NCBI GenBank assembly: GCA_032052615.1
Contig: DAMBWF010000001.1
Location: 124,001-188,000 of the forward strand
Origin: Pseudomonas_T sp032052615
GTDB lineage: Bacteria > Pseudomonadota > Gammaproteobacteria > Pseudomonadales > Pseudomonadaceae
Direction: 5' to 3'
DNA: 64,000 nucleotides
Shown: in pieces, positions 25,544 to 36,458 of the stretch
How the letters are laid out: each line of letters begins with the position of its first letter
Position numbering within the stretch: position 1 is the first letter of the stretch
Notes under the pieces: generated by a model
Told to the model about the DNA's origin: nothing
Databases searched by the model: none
The model's input: only the letters and a program-made list of their open reading frames with translations
Translations under genes and position numbers: made by a program

Positions 25544-26995
25544 TCAGAATCCGGCCGGGGCGCGGGTGTGCCAGTCGCTGACCTGCTGGTACTGGTGCGC
25601 GACATTGAGCAGGCGGCCTTCCTGGAAGTAGGGCGCCAGCAGTTGCACGCCCACCGGCAACCCGTCGACGAACCCGGCGGGCATCGACAACCCCGGGATA
25701 CCGGCGAGGTTGGCGGCGATGGTATAGAGGTCCTCCAGGTAGGCGGATACCGGGTCGCCGCCTTTCTCGCCCAGCTTCCAGGCGGGATTGGGGGTGGTCG
25801 GGCCGAGGATCACGTCAACCTGCTCGAAGGCCGCCACGAAGTCGTTCTTGATCAGTCGGCGGATTTTCTGCGCCTTCAGGTAATAGGCATCGTAATAGCC
25901 GGCGGAGAGGGCGTAGGTGCCCACCATGATGCGGCGCTTGACTTCCTCGCCGAAGCCTTCGGCCCGGGAGCGCTTGTACAGGTCGGTGAGGTCCTTGGGG
26001 TCTTCGCAGCGGTAGCCGAAGCGCACGCCGTCGAAGCGCGACAGGTTGGAACTGGCCTCGGCCGGGGCGATCACGTAGTAGGCCGGGATCGCGTGTCCCA
26101 GGTTCGGCAGGGAAATATCCTTGACCGTGGCGCCGAGCATCTTCAGCGCTTCCACCACGGCCAACACCGTGTCGGCGATGCGCCCGTCCAGGCCCGCGCC
26201 GAAATACTCCTTCGGCAGGCCGATGCGCAGGCCGGCCAGGGGCTGGCTCAGGGCGCCGAGGTAGTCGTCCAGGGGTTGGTCGACACTGGTGGAGTCCTTG
26301 GGATCGAAGCCGGCCATGGCGCCGAGCATCAGCGCGCAATCCTCGGCGGTGCGGGCCAGGGGGCCGCCCTGGTCGAGGCTGGAGGCGTAGGCGACCATGC
26401 CCCAGCGCGAGACCCGGCCATAGGTGGGCTTGAGGCCGGTGAGGTTGGTGAAGGCCGCCGGCTGGCGGATCGAGCCGCCGGTATCGGTGGCGGTGGCCGC
26501 CGGTACCAGGCGCGCGGCCACCGCGGCGGCGCTGCCGCCGGAGGAGCCGCCGGGCACCCGCTCCAGGTCCCAGGGGTTCTTCACCGGGCCGTAGTGGCTG
26601 GATTCGTTGGCCGAGCCCATGGCGAACTCGTCCATGTTCAGCTTGCCGAGGGAAACCGCTCCGGCCGCCTTGAGCTTCGCCACCACGGTGGCGTCGTAGG
26701 GCGACTTGAAGTTATGAAGCATCTTCGAACCGCAGGTGGTCAGCACGCCTTCGGTGCAGAACAGGTCCTTGTGGCCGATGGGCGCGCCCAGCAACGCGCC
26801 AGTCTCGCCGGCGGCGCGGCGGGTATCGGCCTCGCGGGCGGCCGCCAGGGCCTGCTCCTCGGTCACGGTGATGAAGCTGTTGAGGCGTGGGTCGAGCTGG
26901 CGGATGCGGGCCAGCAGCGCGCTGGTGAGTTCTTCCGAGGAAAACGTCTTGGCGGCGAGGCCGCGGGCGACCTCGGCCAGGGTCAACTGATGCAT
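25544..26995 (-). CDS. gatA: Asp-tRNA(Asn)/Glu-tRNA(Gln) amidotransferase subunit A
   Basis: Glutaminase subunit of GatCAB; it releases ammonia from glutamine and channels it to GatB. 483 residues, amidase-signature family. The Ser-cisSer-Lys triad can be placed: Lys76 in PIGHKD, Ser151 in [10 protein letters not shown] and Ser175 in [10 protein letters not shown], matching the spacing of characterised GatA proteins. The gene lies 16 bases downstream of gatC and upstream of gatB in one minus-strand operon. Confidence 0.96.
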   Translation of the reverse strand: MHQLTLAEVARGLAAKTFSSEELTSALLARIRQLDPRLNSFITVTEEQALAAAREADTRRAAGETGALLGAPIGHKDLFCTEGVLTTCGSKMLHNFKSPYDATVVAKLKAAGAVSLGKLNMDEFAMGSANESSHYGPVKNPWDLERVPGGSSGGSAAAVAARLVPAATATDTGGSIRQPAAFTNLTGLKPTYGRVSRWGMVAYASSLDQGGPLARTAEDCALMLGAMAGFDPKDSTSVDQPLDDYLGALSQPLAGLRIGLPKEYFGAGLDGRIADTVLAVVEALKMLGATVKDISLPNLGHAIPAYYVIAPAEASSNLSRFDGVRFGYRCEDPKDLTDLYKRSRAEGFGEEVKRRIMVGTYALSAGYYDAYYLKAQKIRRLIKNDFVAAFEQVDVILGPTTPNPAWKLGEKGGDPVSAYLEDLYTIAANLAGIPGLSMPAGFVDGLPVGVQLLAPYFQEGRLLNVAHQYQQVSDWHTRAPAGF

Positions 26996-27011
26996 GGGAA
27001 ACCCTTTCCTT

Positions 27012-27299
27012 CTATTCGATGACTTTCGGCACGAGGTAGAGACCGTTCTCCACGGCCGGCGCGATGGCCTGGTAGGCGTCGCGGTGATTCTCCTCGGTGA
27101 CCGTGTCGGGGCGCAGCCGCTGGGTGGCGTCCAGCGGGTGGGCCAGCGGCTCGATGCCGTCGGTGTCCACCGCCTGCATGGCGTCGATCAGGCCGAGGAT
27201 GCTGTTGAGGGTGTCGGTGGTACGCGGAAGCTCGGCGTCATTCAGGCCCAGGCGGGCCAGATGGGCGATCTTCTCCACGTCGGAGCGTTCAAGCGCCAT
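27012..27299 (-). CDS. gatC: Asp-tRNA(Asn)/Glu-tRNA(Gln) amidotransferase subunit C
   Basis: Small belt-like subunit that holds GatA and GatB together, 95 residues. Seen: the family start [17 protein letters not shown] and the central region [27 protein letters not shown], with the conserved acidic C-terminal part ending [15 protein letters not shown] lies 7 bases before the ATG at 27299. It is the first gene of gatCAB, divergent from mreB across 350 bases. Confidence 0.95.
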   Translation of the reverse strand: MALERSDVEKIAHLARLGLNDAELPRTTDTLNSILGLIDAMQAVDTDGIEPLAHPLDATQRLRPDTVTEENHRDAYQAIAPAVENGLYLVPKVIE

Positions 27300-28687
<1,388 letters not shown>

Positions 28688-28782
28688 GAGCCGCTTACGC
28701 TCGGGACGGCTAACAGGCAGCGCACGGACCGGCGTCCTCGCGCCGTCCGGGTGCCCCTTCCCGCCGCCGCGAGGAACACGCC

Positions 28783-29901
28783 ATCAAACCGCTATTCACC
28801 AAGGGTCCTTCGCTCAGCGTCCGCATGCTGGTGCTGACCGTCCTGTCGGTCGCGCTGATGGTGGTGGACGCGCGCTTCGAGACCCTGAAGCCGGTGCGCA
28901 GCCAGATGGGGCTCGTGCTCACCCCCTTCTATTGGCTGGCGGACCTGCCGGTGCGCGCCTGGGAGGGCATCAGCGATCAGTTCAACAGCCGCAGCGTGCT
29001 GATCGCCGAGAACGAGAAACTCAAGGCCGAGGCCCTGCTGCTGCAGCGGCGCCTGCAGAAGCTGGCGACCCTCACCGAACAGAATGTGCGCCTGCGCGAA
29101 TTGCTCAACTCCTCCGCCCTGGTGGACGAAAAGGTCCTGGTCGGGGAACTGATCGGCGTCGATCCCAACCCCTTCACCCACCGCATCCTCATCGACAAGG
29201 GCGGCAAGGATGGCGTGTTCCTCGGCCAGCCGGTGCTCGACGCCCGTGGGCTGATGGGCCAGGTGGTGGAGGTCATGCCCTACACCTCGCGGGTGCTGCT
29301 GCTCACCGACACCACCCACAGCATCCCCGTGCAGGTCAACCGCAACGGCCTGCGCGCCATCGCCAGCGGCACCGGCAACCCCGAGCGCCTGGAGTTGCGC
29401 CACGTGGCGGACACCGCCGACATCAAGGAAGGCGACCTGCTGGTGAGTTCCGGGCTCGGCCAGCGCTTCCCGGCCGGCTACCCGGTGGCCACGGTGAAGG
29501 AAGTCATCCACGATTCCGGCCAGCCGTTCGCCATCGTTCGCGCCGTGCCCACCGCCGCGCTGAACCGCAGCCGCTACCTGCTGCTGGTATTCAGCGACAA
29601 CCGTTCGCCGGAGCAGCGCGCCAACGACGCCGCCCAGGCCCAGGAAGAGGCCGACCGCAAGGCGGCGAGCCAACAGCCCGTGTCCACCGAGGCGGCCGCG
29701 TCCGGTACGTCGGCCGCCGGTACGCCCGCCGCCGGTACGCCGGCCGCTGGCTCGCAGGGCGCCGGGTCGACGCCCGCCGCCTCGTCCGCCAAGCCCGCTT
29801 CGTCCGCCGCGCCGGCCAATAAGCCGGGATCGAAACCGACCCCCAAACCGGACGCCGCCAAGCCTTCGGCGGTGCCGTCGAAGCCTCCGAGGACTCCCTG
29901 A
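28783..29901 (+). CDS. mreC: Rod-shape protein MreC, apparently starting at ATC
   Basis: Periplasmic scaffold of the elongasome that activates RodA/PBP2, 372 residues in this model. The first codons, ATC AAA CCG CTA TTC, encode IKPLFTKGPSLSVR, which aligns from its first residue with E. coli MreC MKPIFSRGPSLQIR. GAGG lies 8 bases upstream, and no ATG, GTG or TTG occurs in frame back to the stop at 28711. The first standard start (ATG 28825) would remove the cytoplasmic tail and has no Shine-Dalgarno site. Seen next: one membrane helix (MLVLTVLSVALMVVDA), a coiled-coil (about residues 62-105), the beta-barrel MreC core (LIGVDPNPFTHRILIDKG, SSGLGQRFPAGYPVA) and a low-complexity Ala/Pro/Ser/Thr tail of about 75 residues. 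Confidence 0.9.
   Translation: MKPLFTKGPSLSVRMLVLTVLSVALMVVDARFETLKPVRSQMGLVLTPFYWLADLPVRAWEGISDQFNSRSVLIAENEKLKAEALLLQRRLQKLATLTEQNVRLRELLNSSALVDEKVLVGELIGVDPNPFTHRILIDKGGKDGVFLGQPVLDARGLMGQVVEVMPYTSRVLLLTDTTHSIPVQVNRNGLRAIASGTGNPERLELRHVADTADIKEGDLLVSSGLGQRFPAGYPVATVKEVIHDSGQPFAIVRAVPTAALNRSRYLLLVFSDNRSPEQRANDAAQAQEEADRKAASQQPVSTEAAASGTSAAGTPAAGTPAAGSQGAGSTPAASSAKPASSAAPANKPGSKPTPKPDAAKPSAVPSKPPRTP
29704..29748 (+). repeat. 15-bp tandem repeat in the mreC tail
   Basis: Three near-identical 15-base units (consensus GGTACGCCGGCCGCC) encode Gly-Thr-(Pro/Ser)-Ala-Ala three times inside the low-complexity C-terminal tail of MreC. A length-variable tract is expected. Confidence 0.8.
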
Positions 29902-30389
29902 TGGTCGGCGCGCGTACCCGCAATGGCTGGGTGATCTGGTTCACCCTGGTGCTGGCGCTGCTGTTCAGCGTGGCGCCCCTGCCCAGCTTCATGGAGATCG
30001 GCCGGCCCTTGTGGCCCGCCCTGTTCCTGGCCTATTGGGTGCTGGCGCTGCCGCACCGCATCGGCATGACCGGCGCCTGGTTGCTGGGCCTGGCCGAGGA
30101 CGTGCTGTACGGCTCCTTGCTGGGACAGAACGCCTTGGTGCTGACCCTCGTCACCTTCCTGGTCCTGGCGCTGCATCAGCGTTTGCGCCTGTTCCCCGTC
30201 TGGCAGCAATGCCTGGTGCTGATGGTGGTGTTCGGCATCGCGCAACTGGTGCAACTCTGGCTCAACGCACTGACCGGCAACCGCCCGCCGACCCTGGTGT
30301 TCCTGCTGCCGGCGCTGGTCAGCGCCTTGCTCTGGCCCTGGATTTTCGCGGTACTGCGTGGCCTGCGGCTGCGCATGAACGTTAACTGA
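29901..30389 (+). CDS. mreD: Rod-shape membrane protein MreD
   Basis: Small integral membrane protein of the elongasome, 162 residues and five hydrophobic segments. Seen: N-terminal [19 protein letters not shown], then [38 protein letters not shown] and a basic C-terminal tail [10 protein letters not shown]. The start overlaps the mreC stop by one base (TGATG), so it is translated with MreC. Confidence 0.95.
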   Translation: MVGARTRNGWVIWFTLVLALLFSVAPLPSFMEIGRPLWPALFLAYWVLALPHRIGMTGAWLLGLAEDVLYGSLLGQNALVLTLVTFLVLALHQRLRLFPVWQQCLVLMVVFGIAQLVQLWLNALTGNRPPTLVFLLPALVSALLWPWIFAVLRGLRLRMNVN

Positions 30390-30441
30390 GCGGAGGCGGC
30401 CCGTGCCGCCGGCCCGCGACCTCGACAGGGAGATGTCCCCC

Positions 30442-31032
30442 ATGGCTACGCTCTACCTGGCCTCCGCTTCGCCCCGCCGGCGCGAACTGCTGGCGCAGAT
30501 CGCTGTTCCCTGCACTGTCGTTGCCGCCAGCCTCGACGAGACGCCCCTGGCCGGCGAGGCCCCCGACGTTTATGTCGAGCGGCTCGCCCGAGGCAAGGCC
30601 CTGGCCGGCCTCGGCGCGCTGGCGGACGCCGCGGCTTGCGTGCTGGGCGCCGATACGGCGGTGGTGCTGGACGGACGCATCCTCGGCAAGCCCCGTGACC
30701 GCGCCGACGGGCTGGCCATGCTGCAGGCGTTGTCCGGGCGCACCCACGAAGTCCTGACCGCCGTCGCCGTGGCGCGGGACGGGCGCTGCGAGGCACGGGT
30801 GGTCCGCAGCCGGGTAACCTTCCGGCCGCTGCGACCGGGCGAGGCCGATGCCTACTGGGAGACCGGCGAGCCCGGCGACAAGGCCGGCGGTTACGGTATC
30901 CAGGGGCTGGCCGCGGTGTTCGTCCTGCGCGTGGAGGGGAGTTATTCCTCGGTGGTCGGTTTGCCCCTGTGCGAAACGGCGGAACTGCTGGCAGACTTCG
31001 GTATCCGTTGTTGGGATTCGGCCCTCGCCTGA
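30442..31032 (+). CDS. maf: Maf-type nucleotide pyrophosphatase (YhdE-like)
   Basis: House-cleaning nucleoside triphosphate pyrophosphatase of the Maf/HAM1 fold, 196 residues, related to E. coli YhdE, which hydrolyses dTTP, UTP and their modified forms. Seen: the signature [14 protein letters not shown] at the N terminus, the conserved acidic [10 protein letters not shown] loop, [12 protein letters not shown] and [15 protein letters not shown] [20 protein letters not shown] 30442 is chosen because AGGGAG lies 9 bases upstream; the ATG at 30433 abuts it. It lies between mreD and rng in the usual gammaproteobacterial order. Confidence 0.93.
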   Translation: MATLYLASASPRRRELLAQIAVPCTVVAASLDETPLAGEAPDVYVERLARGKALAGLGALADAAACVLGADTAVVLDGRILGKPRDRADGLAMLQALSGRTHEVLTAVAVARDGRCEARVVRSRVTFRPLRPGEADAYWETGEPGDKAGGYGIQGLAAVFVLRVEGSYSSVVGLPLCETAELLADFGIRCWDSALA

Positions 31033-31066
31033 TCCCATCGTGCTCCAGCCGTTTTCAGGGCCCCCC

Positions 31067-32524
31067 ATGAGCGAAGAAATCCTGATCAACATCACGCCGA
31101 TGGAATCGCGCGTGGCCGTGGTGGAAAACGGCGTGTTGCAGGAGGTGCACGTCGAGCGCACCCTGCGCCGTGGCATCGTCGGCAACATCTACAAGGGCAA
31201 GGTGGTGCGGGTGCTGCCGGGCATGCAGGCGGCCTTCGTCGACATCGGCCTGGAGCGGGCCGCCTTCATCCACGCCTCGGAGATCTCCAGCCGCGAAGGC
31301 AGCGCCGTGGAGAGCATCGGCGCCCTGGTGCACGAGGGGCAGGCCCTGGTGGTGCAGGTGACCAAGGACCCCATCGGCAGCAAGGGCGCGCGCCTGACCA
31401 CCCAGTTATCCATCCCTTCGCGCTACTTGGTGTACATGCCGCGCACCAGCCACGTGGGCATTTCCTTGAAGATCGAGGACGAGACCGAGCGCGAGCGCCT
31501 CAAGCAGGTGGTGGCCGACTGCATTGGCGCCGAGGGCATCGAGGAAACCGGCGGCTTCATCCTGCGCACCGCCGCCGACGGCGCCCGGGCCGAGGACATC
31601 CTCGCCGACATCCGCTACCTGCGCCGGCTGTGGAGCCAGATCGCCGCGCAGATGCAGAACGCCAGCGCGCCATCGGTGATCTACGAGGACTTGGTGCTGG
31701 CCCTGCGCACCCTGCGCGACCTGGTGCACCCACGGATCGAGAAGATCCGCATCGACTCCCGGGAAACCTTCCAGAAGGTCAGCCAGTTCGTCGACGAACT
31801 GATGCCCGAAGTGGCCGACCGCCTGGAGCACTACCCGGGCGAGCGGCCGATCTTCGACCTCTACGGCGTCGAGGACGAGATTCAGAAGGCCCTGGAGCGC
31901 AAGGTGCTGCTCAAGTCCGGGGGCTACCTGATCATCGACCCCACCGAGGCCATGACCACCATCGACGTCAATACGGGCGCCTTCGTCGGTCATCGCAACC
32001 TGGAAGAAACGATCTTCAAGACCAATCTGGAGGCGGCGACCGCCATCGCCCGCCAGCTTCGCCTGCGCAACCTGGGCGGGATCATCATCATCGACTTCAT
32101 CGACATGGAGGACGAGGAACACCAGCGGCAAGTGCTGCGCACCCTGGAAAAGCAACTGGAGCGCGACCATGCCAAGACCAACATCATCGGCATCACCGAG
32201 CTGGGACTGGTGCAGATGACCCGCAAGCGCACCCGCGAAAGCCTGATGCAGAATCTCTGCGAGCCCTGCCCGAGCTGTCAGGGGCGCGGCATGCTGAAGA
32301 CGGCGGAAACCGTCTGCTACGAAATCTTCCGGGAAATCCTGCGGGAAGCCCGGGCCTACCAGGCCGTGGGTTACATGGTGCTGGCGAACCAGAAGGTGAT
32401 CGACCGGCTGCTGGATGAGGAATCAGGCAACGTCGCCGATCTGGAAGCCTTCATCGGGCGAACCATCAAGTTCCAGGTGGAAGGCATGTATTCCCAGGAG
32501 CAGTACGACGTTGTCCTGCTCTGA
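31067..32524 (+). CDS. rng: Ribonuclease G
   Basis: Endoribonuclease of the RNase E/G family for 16S rRNA 5'-end maturation and mRNA decay, 485 residues. Seen: an N-terminal S1 domain (NIYKGKVVRVLPGMQAAFVDIGLERAAFIH), a 5'-sensor and RNase-H-like region, catalytic aspartates in TTIDVNTGAFVG and IIIDFIDMED, and the zinc-link cysteines in CEPCPSCQGRG that join subunits. It lacks the long unstructured RNase E C-terminal half, which identifies it as RNase G. It lies 34 bases after maf. Confidence 0.95.
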   Translation: MSEEILINITPMESRVAVVENGVLQEVHVERTLRRGIVGNIYKGKVVRVLPGMQAAFVDIGLERAAFIHASEISSREGSAVESIGALVHEGQALVVQVTKDPIGSKGARLTTQLSIPSRYLVYMPRTSHVGISLKIEDETERERLKQVVADCIGAEGIEETGGFILRTAADGARAEDILADIRYLRRLWSQIAAQMQNASAPSVIYEDLVLALRTLRDLVHPRIEKIRIDSRETFQKVSQFVDELMPEVADRLEHYPGERPIFDLYGVEDEIQKALERKVLLKSGGYLIIDPTEAMTTIDVNTGAFVGHRNLEETIFKTNLEAATAIARQLRLRNLGGIIIIDFIDMEDEEHQRQVLRTLEKQLERDHAKTNIIGITELGLVQMTRKRTRESLMQNLCEPCPSCQGRGMLKTAETVCYEIFREILREARAYQAVGYMVLANQKVIDRLLDEESGNVADLEAFIGRTIKFQVEGMYSQEQYDVVLL

Positions 32525-32560
32525 TCGCGCCTGGTCCCCGCTGCCGGGGCGAGCCACTTG

Positions 32561-35500
32561 ATGGGGCGCTTGGGCCGCGCGCTGCGCCTGACGGTGGGGC
32601 TGGCCGCGTTGGGGCTGATCCTGCTGGCGCTGTACGTCAGCGTCGGACGCGAACTGGTGCCGCTGGTGGCGGAATACCGCGACGACGTGCAGCGGGCGGC
32701 CGAGGACGCCCTTGGCCAGCCGGTCGCCTTGGGCGAGTTGGAAGGGCGCTGGAGCGGTCTGGCGCCCGTACTGATCGCCCATGAGGTGCAGGTGGGCGAG
32801 GGCGAGCACAGCGTGCGCTTGGAACGGGTGCGCCTAGTGCCGGCGCTCTGGAGCAGCCTGCTGGCGTGGGAGCCATGCATTGCCTCGCTGGAACTGGAAG
32901 GCCTGCGCCTGCGCCTGCGGGAGGACGCCGAGGGTCGCTGGTCCCTGGAGGGCTGGCCGACCCACGACGACCGCCCAGCGCCGGACCCGGCGCAGGTGCT
33001 TCGGGGCTTGCGTCGCATCGAGCAGGCTTCGTTGCTGGACAGCCAGGTGACCCTGCTCCCGCACGACCGCGAGCCGGCCACCCTGAGCTATGTCGAACTC
33101 ACCCTGCTCGGCGGCGACAGCCGGCAACGCCTGGACGGTCGCCTGACCCTGCCCGACGGGCAGCCCCTGGCCTTCAACCTGCTGACCCGGCTGAGCGCCT
33201 CGGCCTGGCGCGACAGCGAGGCCGCCTTCTACCTGAGCCTGCCCCAGAGCGATTGGTCGCGCTGGCTGCCGACACGCCTGCGACACGCCTGGCAGGTGGA
33301 ACGCCTGCGGGCGGGCGGTGAATTCTGGCTGGAGTGGCGCGCCGGCGAGATCCGGCGGGCGGTGGCCCGACTGCACGCCCCGGAACTGCGGGGCGCCAAG
33401 GCTGGGCGGCCCATCCAGGCGTTGCAGGACGTGGCGCTGACCGCCTACCTGGAGCGAGGGGCGGATGGCTACCGGCTGCTGCTCGATTCGCTCGCCGCGA
33501 GCCTGGGCGAAACGCGCTGGGGGCCGGTGCGGGTGGCCCTGCGAGAGCAGCGCGAGACCGCCGAGGTACATGGCGAGTGGCGGGTCAGCGCCGACCGGCT
33601 CGACCTGCAACCCCTGCTGCCCCTGGCGCTGGCCCTCGCGCCCTTGCCGGACGCCGCCACCCAGGCACTGACGGCGTTGTCGCCCCGTGGCAGCCTGCGC
33701 AACGTCGACCTGCACTACCGGCCCCAGCGCGAAGGCAATCAACGCTTGACCTTCTCCTCCAACCTGGAGCGTATCGGCTTCGCCGCGTACCACGGCGCGC
33801 CGGCGGCGGAAAACGTCAGCGGCAGCATCGCCGGCGACCTGGGGCAGGGTGAGCTGCGCCTTGACAGCCAGGATTTCGGGCTGCACCTGAGCGACCTGTT
33901 CCCCACGTTGTGGCGCTACCGCGAGGCCCACGCCCGCCTTACCTGGCGCCTCGACGAGCAAGCCTTCACCCTGGCCAGCCCCTACCTGCAAGTGGTGGGC
34001 GATGAGGGCAAGGTGGCCGGCGACTTCCTCATCCGGCTCATGTTCGATCCGGCCGCCGAAGACTACATGGACCTGCGGGTCGGCCTGCGGGACGGCGATG
34101 CGCGCTATACCGAGAAGTACCTGCCCACCGTGTCCGGCGCCCTCAGCCCGGCCCTGGCCGATTGGCTGAAGGGCGCGATCAAGGGCGGCGCGGTGGATCA
34201 GGGGTTCTTCCAATACCAGGGCTCGCTGAACAAGGGCGCCTCGGATGCCGCCCGCTCCATCAGCCTGTTCTTCAAGGTGCACGACGCCGAACTGGCCTAC
34301 CAGCCGGGCTGGCCGGCATTGCGCGAGGCGCGTGGCGAAGTGTTCGTCGAGGACAGCGGTGTGCGCGTGCGCGTGCCGGAAGGGCGGATCCTCGACAGCC
34401 GCGTGCGCGAGGGGCGCGCCGACGTTTCCCTGGCGGGTGCGGGTTCGGTGCCGCGCCTGCTGCTGGATGCCGGCCTCGACAGCAGCGTCGGCGACGGCTT
34501 GAAGATTCTTCAAGAGGCCCCACTGGGGATCGCCGATCTCTTCGCCGGCTGGCAGGGCGAGGGCGTGCTGGATGGACACCTGCGCCTGGACATCCCCCTC
34601 GAACCCGGGCCATTGGCGGTAGTGGTGGACTTCAAGGCTCAGAACGCCCGGCTCAAGCTGAGCAGTCCGGCGCTCGACCTGCGGCAGATCAGCGGCGCGT
34701 TCCGCTACGACGTCGCCACGGGCCTGAGCGCCCCGGACATCCGCGCCAAGGTATTCGACCATGACGTACGCGGCAAGGCGGTGGCCGAGGGGCGCGACGG
34801 CAAGGCCAGCACCCGCGTGCTGGCCCAGGGACGGGTGTCGGTGCCAACCCTGGCCGCCTGGCTCGGCGTCGATCCCGCTCGTCCCTTGCCCGTTACCGGC
34901 CTGCTGCCCTACCGGCTCGACCTCGTGCTGGGTCAGAACGGCAACCGGCTGCAGGTGGACTCCGACCTGAACGGGGTCGCCCTCGATCTGCCAGCGCCAT
35001 TCGGCAAGGCCGCCAGCGAGTCGCGTCCCAGCCAGTGGCGCATGACTTTGGACGGTCCGGAGCGGTATTACGAGCTGGATTCCCCGCCGCTCGCCAGCCT
35101 GGCCCTGGCGGTACCCTCCGCGGGGCTCGCCCAGGCCCGCGGCGAGGTACGCCTGGGCGGCCAGCCGGCCCGCCTGCCGGCCGACGGCCAGGGCGTCTGG
35201 CTGCGCGGGTCGCTGGACGCGTTCGACCTGGACGCCTGGCAGGCTGCCCGCCAGAAATACCTGGGGCAGACGGGCGGCGGCGGGGGAGAAAGCCGCCAGT
35301 CGCTGGCAGGGGCGCAGGTGCGGATCGGCCGCTTCAAAGGCCTGGGGCAGGATCTGGAGAACCTTGGCATCGACTTGGCGAGGCTGGACACGGGCTGGCG
35401 CCTGGACGTGGACAGCGCGCTCTTGCGGGGGCGGATCCGGATGCCCGATGCCAGCGACAGCCCCATCGAGGTGGACCTCCAGCGCTTGCGCCTGCCCCGG

Positions 35501-36385
35501 TCGCCCGAAGGCGAGGCGGTCGCCGATACCGATCCACTGCACCAGTTCGACCCTCGGGACCTGCCTCCGCTGAACGTGCGGGTGGACGAAGTGGCGCTGG
35601 GGGACGAACCCCTGGGCGCCTGGTCGTTCAAGGCCCGGCCCATCGCCAAGGGCGCGTTGTTCAGCGATGTCGACCTGATGCTCAAGGGCCTGCACCTGAC
35701 CGGCAGCGGCGGTTGGGAAGGCCCGCCTGGCGCCAGTGCTTCCTGGTACCAAGGACGGCTGGAGGGCAAGAACCTGGCGGATGTGCTGCTGGCCTGGAAG
35801 TTCGCCCCGTCCGCCACCAGCGAGCGCTTTCGCCTGGACGTGGACGGTCGATGGCCGGGCTCGCCGGCCTGGGTGGCCCTCAAGCGCTTCTCCGGTTCCT
35901 TGGACGCCTCCCTGCATAACGGGCGCTTCGTCGAGGTCGAGGGGGGCGCCCAGGCGCTGCGGGTATTCGGCCTACTCAATTTCAACTCCATCGGGCGCCG
36001 CCTGCGCCTGGACTTCTCCGACCTGCTGGACAAGGGATTGGCCTACGACCGGGTGAAGGGCCTGTTGGTGGGCAGCGAGGGCGTCTATGTGACTCGCACT
36101 CCGATTACCTTGGAAGGGCCCTCCAGCGGCCTGGAGCTGGACGGTACCCTGGACATGGCCAACGATCGCATCGACGCCCGTCTGCGAGTGAGCCTGCCGC
36201 TGACCAATAACCTGCCCATCGCCGCCCTGATTGTCGGAGCGCCGGCCATCGGCGGCGCGCTTTTCGTGGTGGACAAGCTGCTGGGCGACAGGGTGGCCCG
36301 TTTCGCCAGCGTGCAGTACCGTGTGGAAGGGCCCTGGCAAAGCCCCGACATCCAACTGGTCAAGCCGTTCGAGCGAAACCGCTGA
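32561..36385 (+). CDS. yhdP: YhdP family giant AsmA-like lipid-transport protein
   Basis: A 1274-residue inner-membrane-anchored periplasmic bridge protein of the AsmA-like/TamB-YhdP class, implicated with its relatives in phospholipid transport to the outer membrane. Seen: one N-terminal membrane helix (LTVGLAALGLILLALYVSVG), the family opening RELVPLVAEYRDDVQ, a very long repetitive beta-rich body, the DUF3971-like centre, and an AsmA_2-type C terminus (FNSIGRRLRLDFSDLLDKGLAYDRVKG, then SLPLTNNLPIAALIVGAPAIGGALFVVDKLL). ATG 32561 is preceded by an in-frame TTG at 32558. The order rng-yhdP-nitrilase-tldD is conserved among gammaproteobacteria. Confidence 0.93.
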   Translation: MGRLGRALRLTVGLAALGLILLALYVSVGRELVPLVAEYRDDVQRAAEDALGQPVALGELEGRWSGLAPVLIAHEVQVGEGEHSVRLERVRLVPALWSSLLAWEPCIASLELEGLRLRLREDAEGRWSLEGWPTHDDRPAPDPAQVLRGLRRIEQASLLDSQVTLLPHDREPATLSYVELTLLGGDSRQRLDGRLTLPDGQPLAFNLLTRLSASAWRDSEAAFYLSLPQSDWSRWLPTRLRHAWQVERLRAGGEFWLEWRAGEIRRAVARLHAPELRGAKAGRPIQALQDVALTAYLERGADGYRLLLDSLAASLGETRWGPVRVALREQRETAEVHGEWRVSADRLDLQPLLPLALALAPLPDAATQALTALSPRGSLRNVDLHYRPQREGNQRLTFSSNLERIGFAAYHGAPAAENVSGSIAGDLGQGELRLDSQDFGLHLSDLFPTLWRYREAHARLTWRLDEQAFTLASPYLQVVGDEGKVAGDFLIRLMFDPAAEDYMDLRVGLRDGDARYTEKYLPTVSGALSPALADWLKGAIKGGAVDQGFFQYQGSLNKGASDAARSISLFFKVHDAELAYQPGWPALREARGEVFVEDSGVRVRVPEGRILDSRVREGRADVSLAGAGSVPRLLLDAGLDSSVGDGLKILQEAPLGIADLFAGWQGEGVLDGHLRLDIPLEPGPLAVVVDFKAQNARLKLSSPALDLRQISGAFRYDVATGLSAPDIRAKVFDHDVRGKAVAEGRDGKASTRVLAQGRVSVPTLAAWLGVDPARPLPVTGLLPYRLDLVLGQNGNRLQVDSDLNGVALDLPAPFGKAASESRPSQWRMTLDGPERYYELDSPPLASLALAVPSAGLAQARGEVRLGGQPARLPADGQGVWLRGSLDAFDLDAWQAARQKYLGQTGGGGGESRQSLAGAQVRIGRFKGLGQDLENLGIDLARLDTGWRLDVDSALLRGRIRMPDASDSPIEVDLQRLRLPRSPEGEAVADTDPLHQFDPRDLPPLNVRVDEVALGDEPLGAWSFKARPIAKGALFSDVDLMLKGLHLTGSGGWEGPPGASASWYQGRLEGKNLADVLLAWKFAPSATSERFRLDVDGRWPGSPAWVALKRFSGSLDASLHNGRFVEVEGGAQALRVFGLLNFNSIGRRLRLDFSDLLDKGLAYDRVKGLLVGSEGVYVTRTPITLEGPSSGLELDGTLDMANDRIDARLRVSLPLTNNLPIAALIVGAPAIGGALFVVDKLLGDRVARFASVQYRVEGPWQSPDIQLVKPFERNR

Positions 36386-36458
36386 TCGAGTCCCGACCGC
36401 TTCATTTCATCCGCGTCTCCCGGCTCTCGCTGAGTGGCGCTTTCGCGCGGAGTACAGC

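Noticed and set aside
32834..35917. A 1027-codon open frame on the minus strand opposite yhdP
   Set aside because: High GC removes stop codons from antisense frames. The translation has no domain and is Gln/Gly/Ala/Arg-biased, while the plus strand encodes a full YhdP.
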